A stretch of 64,000 bases of DNA from Aestuariibaculum marinum (lineage in GTDB: Bacteria > Bacteroidota > Bacteroidia > Flavobacteriales > Flavobacteriaceae), in NCBI RefSeq assembly GCF_014596975.1, contig NZ_JACVXD010000002.1, forward strand, positions 248,001 to 312,000. Reading direction: 5' to 3'. Of the stretch, positions 60,858-64,000 are shown one piece after another (position 1 is the first letter of the stretch; the number at the start of each line of letters is the position of its first letter). A program made the position numbers and the translations under genes. The notes beneath the pieces were generated by a model, which saw only the letters and a program-made list of their open reading frames with translations, searched no databases and was not told the DNA's origin.

Positions 60858-62600
60858 CTAGTTGATTAAAATATTTTCTTTTGGATACTCATAGAATTGA
60901 TGATTTAACTGTCTCAGTAAACCAATCATTAAGTTGAGCATACCTATTCTCCCTACAAACATCACAATAATGATGACGTATTTACTTGGGTCTGAAAGTG
61001 TAGGTGTAAAATTCAAACTCAATCCAACGGTACTATATGCTGAAAAACACTCGAATGCTACGGTAAGCAATGGCGTGTCTTTTGGTTCAAAAATGAGTAA
61101 AGCCATGATGGCAATACCAATAACAATTAACGAAATACATAAAATGGCAAACGCTCTTAATGTCGATTCTGCCGAAAGGCGTCTTCCAAAAAGCTCTATC
61201 CTACTTTTTCCTCTGGCTATAGCAATAATATTAAGCGTTGCAATTGCAAAGGTACTGGTTTTTATACCACCACCGGTAGATGCTGGTGAGGCTCCAATCC
61301 ACATTAAAAAAATAACCAATAGTAATGATGGTACGGCCATTGATGAATAGTCCACCACATTAAACCCTGCGGTTCTTGGCGTAACCGACCCAAAGGCGAC
61401 ATTGGTAAATTTACCAAACGTTGAGGTATGGTCTAATAGCGTATTGTTGTATTCTGAAATAAACAGAAATCCAGCGCCACCAAAAAGTAAAATAAAAGTG
61501 GTGTAAATTACAATTTTTGTATTCAGAGTTATGACCGGAATACGCTTATGGATACGTTTTTTGCTGAATAATTCCAGGACATAGGTTTTAATGTATTGTA
61601 CAAAGTTGAACACAATATTGTGACCTAGACCACCAAATACAACCAGTATCATGATTATCCACTGAAAACCATAGTTGAAACGAATACTTTGGTCGAATAA
61701 TCCTGCTGAAAATATCGAGAATCCGGCATTACAAAATGCAGAAATAGAGTGGAATACCGAAAAGAAAAACTTGTTACTTATAGTACTAACATCAAGTATA
61801 GAATAATAAATAAAGAAAGCTCCAATAATTTCTAAAGACAATGTAAAGATTACTACATGAAGGGCGGCTTTAAAAACGTCCTGTAAACCTTCCTGTGCTA
61901 TAAAATCTCGTGTGTTTAGTCCTTCTTTAAACGAGGAACTCCCTCTAAAGAAAAAGGCGAAAAACGAGGTGAACGTTAAAATTCCAATACCTCCTAGTTG
62001 TATTAATACTAAAATAATCGTTTGCCCAACCAGCGTAAAATCCAGACTGGTATCAACTACGGCTAATCCGGTAACGCAAACGGCGCTGGTTGCTGTAAAT
62101 AGGGCATTGGTAAAAGTAATGCCGTGGGGTGTTGCACTGGGCATAATTAATAAAAATGCACCCGATAACGCCAAAATTATAAAACTCCCGACAAACACTA
62201 TGGCGGGATTAAAATACACATCGTAAATGTGACGTACTAAAATGAGTAATCTTAAAAAGAAATAGGCGATAAGACCACCTTCTAATACCGGTTTTATTTT
62301 TTGCAGGATGTAATGGTAGTTATAGTCGATATAGACTATCGTCATAATAAGGGACGTCAATAGTAGAGATCCCATAATAACAATGTTTACCAGAGCAACT
62401 TTCTTACTTTTCTTGTATTTATATACAAAGAATTTGGCAGCATTAAAGGCAAGTAAAAAGCCTGAAAGAATAAGTAAGCCTAAAACATGAGGCGTATTAA
62501 AGTTGTCAGCAAAGTCGTAACCAAAATCAAAAACAATAAAGAGCAATACTATGATATCAAAAAAGCGATATACGTTATTTAGTAAAGATTCTCTTTTCAT
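60858..62600 (-). CDS. ktrB: Potassium transporter subunit KtrB (TrkH family), long N-terminus
   Basis: 580 aa, longer than the usual 450 or so. An N-terminal extension of about 130 residues has four hydrophobic helices. The transporter core has four P-loops whose filter glycines are seen in AVCVTGLAVV, AFCNAGFSIF, TPRTAGFNVV and AYSTVGLSLN, the TrkH/KtrB pattern. It imports K+ (perhaps with Na+) at the inner membrane, gated by KtrA. A -7 box and inverted repeat lie 67-89 bp upstream. The role of the extra helices is unknown. Confidence 0.94.
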   Translation of the reverse strand: MKRESLLNNVYRFFDIIVLLFIVFDFGYDFADNFNTPHVLGLLILSGFLLAFNAAKFFVYKYKKSKKVALVNIVIMGSLLLTSLIMTIVYIDYNYHYILQKIKPVLEGGLIAYFFLRLLILVRHIYDVYFNPAIVFVGSFIILALSGAFLLIMPSATPHGITFTNALFTATSAVCVTGLAVVDTSLDFTLVGQTIILVLIQLGGIGILTFTSFFAFFFRGSSSFKEGLNTRDFIAQEGLQDVFKAALHVVIFTLSLEIIGAFFIYYSILDVSTISNKFFFSVFHSISAFCNAGFSIFSAGLFDQSIRFNYGFQWIIMILVVFGGLGHNIVFNFVQYIKTYVLELFSKKRIHKRIPVITLNTKIVIYTTFILLFGGAGFLFISEYNNTLLDHTSTFGKFTNVAFGSVTPRTAGFNVVDYSSMAVPSLLLVIFLMWIGASPASTGGGIKTSTFAIATLNIIAIARGKSRIELFGRRLSAESTLRAFAILCISLIVIGIAIMALLIFEPKDTPLLTVAFECFSAYSTVGLSLNFTPTLSDPSKYVIIIVMFVGRIGMLNLMIGLLRQLNHQFYEYPKENILIN

Positions 62601-62666
62601 TGTTATAATTTAGTTTTCTCTATGCTTATAAAATAACACTGATTTTAAGCAGGTTAAAAAACGTGG

Positions 62667-62689
62667 AATTCTATAACAAAAATAGAATT
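62667..62689. promoter_or_regulatory. Inverted repeat over a -7 box upstream of ktrB
   Basis: AATTCTAT (62667-62674) and ATAGAATT (62682-62689) are perfect 8-bp arms. The 7-bp centre and right arm contain the -7 box TATTTTTG (minus strand, 62684-62677). This is the layout of an operator over a promoter for ktrB; it lies just after the hemCD stop. Confidence 0.45.
62677..62684 (-). promoter_or_regulatory. -7 box of ktrB
   Basis: On the minus strand TATTTTTG, a full TAnnTTTG match, ending 76 bp before the ktrB ATG. If used, ktrB onward can be expressed apart from hemCD. Confidence 0.4.
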
Positions 62690-62690
62690 T

Positions 62691-64000
62691 TTATATATAA
62701 TGCTCGTTAACTAATTCTATAACGCTTTCTACCGTAGGTACTTTAGCAACTCTAACGTCGCTAAAATGCTTTTTAGCTTCCTTAGCTGTACTATCTCCAA
62801 TACAAAAGGCAATCACTTCTGAATTGTTTTTCTCAACAAAACTTTGCACCGTTGAAGGGCTGTAAAACATAACGCTTTCTACGGAGTCATTCACACGAAT
62901 ACCATCGTATTTGGTCTGGTAAGCCTCAACTTCAGTCACGTTAATGTTATTGTCGGTTAAAATAGTCGGAAGGTCATCCAGTCTTAAATTACTGCAGAAA
63001 TAAGTAATTGCATTGCCTTCTATATTTTCAACTAAATAATGAGCCAGTTTTTTAGCACTATTTTCAAAATGGGTGACTTTACCAATCTTGTTTTCTACCA
63101 TACGTTTGGTTCGGCGACCCACGCAATAGATGTTTTTAAACTGAAGCTCTAAAGGAGAAAAACTAGTTAGTAAACTTTCTACAGCATTTTTACTGGTAAT
63201 GATAACGTTTTCAATTTCGTTTTTTACAAAACGCGGATGAATACGGTTTAAACTTATTTTTATAAAATCGCTATGTTCAACGATGGCCTTGTCATGAAAT
63301 AATACACGTTGATCTTCGGTAAACGCTTTTGTAGAATACACATTCGTGTTTTTATGGCCGTTTTTAATGTTATCCATTAAACGTTTTCCACCACGTGCAA
63401 TAACGAAATCGGCACAGTATTTAGCCATATCGTGGTGTTCACCTACCTTTTTAACGCGAGTTACATCTATACGTTTGGTTCCGTCGAAACTTAAAAGCAC
63501 ACCTTTAAAGTGTATTTCATCATTTTTTATGGTGGCTAGTGCGCCAATTGGTGCAGTGCAACCCCCTTCGAGCTTGTTTAAAAACTCACGCTCGATAGAA
63601 GTACAGATTTCAGTTTCTCTGTGATTAAGTTGTGAACAGGCTGTAAGTGAATAATCATCCTCGCCTAAAGCAGTAATCATAATGGCGCCTTGAGCTGGCG
63701 CAGGAATCATCCAGTCTAAGTTGATGGCTTCTTCCGGACGAATGCCAATACGTCCAATACCGGCAGCAGCGAAAATAGCACCATTCCAGTGTTCGTTATC
63801 GGCTAATTTTTGTAAACGTGAGTTTACATTACCGCGTAAATCTACAATGGTATGTGTTGGGAAACGGTTTAGCCACTGTGCTCTACGACGTAAACTTCCT
63901 GTTGCAATAACAGCTTCTCTAGCGCCTAAAAATTCTTCATTGTGTTTAAAAACCAAAGTGTCGTTTACATTACCACGTTTTAAAACCGCAGCTTGTACAA
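62691..64000 (-). CDS. HemC-HemD fusion: hydroxymethylbilane synthase and uroporphyrinogen III synthase (cut by window edge)
   Basis: The frame is open to the right edge, and the N-terminus lies outside. The visible part starts inside HemC (VQAAVLKRGNVNDTL, then ATGSLRRRAQWL, LRGNVNSRL, and PAPAQGAI). The dipyrromethane-binding Cys is in EGGCTAP (codon at 63558-63560). After about residue 200 of the visible part comes HemD, with IITSKNAVESLL, YCVGRRTKRMVENKIG, VEAYQTKYD, MFYSPSTVQSFV and AFCIGDSTAKEAKKHF. So one chain makes hydroxymethylbilane and closes it to uroporphyrinogen III. No stop or frameshift separates the two. hemA is probably further right. Confidence 0.93.
   Translation of the reverse strand, partial: VQAAVLKRGNVNDTLVFKHNEEFLGAREAVIATGSLRRRAQWLNRFPTHTIVDLRGNVNSRLQKLADNEHWNGAIFAAAGIGRIGIRPEEAINLDWMIPAPAQGAIMITALGEDDYSLTACSQLNHRETEICTSIEREFLNKLEGGCTAPIGALATIKNDEIHFKGVLLSFDGTKRIDVTRVKKVGEHHDMAKYCADFVIARGGKRLMDNIKNGHKNTNVYSTKAFTEDQRVLFHDKAIVEHSDFIKISLNRIHPRFVKNEIENVIITSKNAVESLLTSFSPLELQFKNIYCVGRRTKRMVENKIGKVTHFENSAKKLAHYLVENIEGNAITYFCSNLRLDDLPTILTDNNINVTEVEAYQTKYDGIRVNDSVESVMFYSPSTVQSFVEKNNSEVIAFCIGDSTAKEAKKHFSDVRVAKVPTVESVIELVNEHYI

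Overview
The window is AT-rich chromosomal DNA from a gliding, probably marine member of the Bacteroidota, most likely family Flavobacteriaceae. The grounds are: type IX secretion/gliding genes (sprE, gldH); an ATP synthase operon that runs atpB-E-F-H-A-G without atpD/atpC; promoters of the TAnnTTTG type in place of the E. coli TATAAT type; few Shine-Dalgarno sites and many TTG starts; and many lipoproteins and DUF families typical of Flavobacteriia. I see no rRNA, tRNA, CRISPR array, insertion sequence or prophage. Both ends cut through genes.

Layout. (1) 1-6316: end of a polysaccharide cluster, with two glycosyltransferases, Ugd plus Uxs (UDP-glucose to UDP-xylose), a priming glycosylphosphotransferase, and a convergent PaaK/CapK-like adenylate-forming enzyme. 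(2) 6473-12670: purD, upp, two small flavobacterial families, a family 9 glycosyltransferase bracketed by interspersed repeats, and a PaaE-like reductase. (3) 12809-22108: sprE, a bactofilin and the atpZ-DUF6168-atpBEFHAG operon. (4) 22262-25000: three lipoproteins, namely a PNGase F-like glycosidase, a metzincin-like protease and an unknown. (5) 25074-31729: flippase, dut, sugar nucleotidyltransferase, ABM protein, TPR protein, DUF4292 lipoprotein and an EnvC-like protein, nearly back to back. (6) 31783-41605: mostly minus strand, with thioesterase, HU/SPOR protein, dprA, a secreted SPOR-like protein, trpS, plsC, an ECF sigma/outer-membrane-barrel operon and recA. (7) 41894-50307: trhO-trhP-ferredoxin, ricT-like, gldH, pbp1A and scoAB. 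(8) 50609-64000, all minus strand: a heme operon (hemCD fusion, ktrB, ktrA, hemE, EI24, hemF, ychJ, hemB) with its own terminator, then CNNM/CBS, ogt, serine hydrolase, exonuclease and a double ABC ATPase.

The genes are mostly conserved housekeeping. The least explained signals are in non-coding structure: a near-perfect intrinsic terminator inside the family 9 glycosyltransferase gene, repeats around that gene (one inside a long inverted repeat) with another copy inside the atp operon, a hairpin after atpE, a 19-bp hairpin holding a start codon just after trpS, a GC-rich structured element inside the heme operon, and an orphan terminator between divergent recA and trhO. The strongest gene-context lead is trhO-trhP-ferredoxin, which puts two independent tRNA U34 hydroxylation routes beside a possible electron donor.
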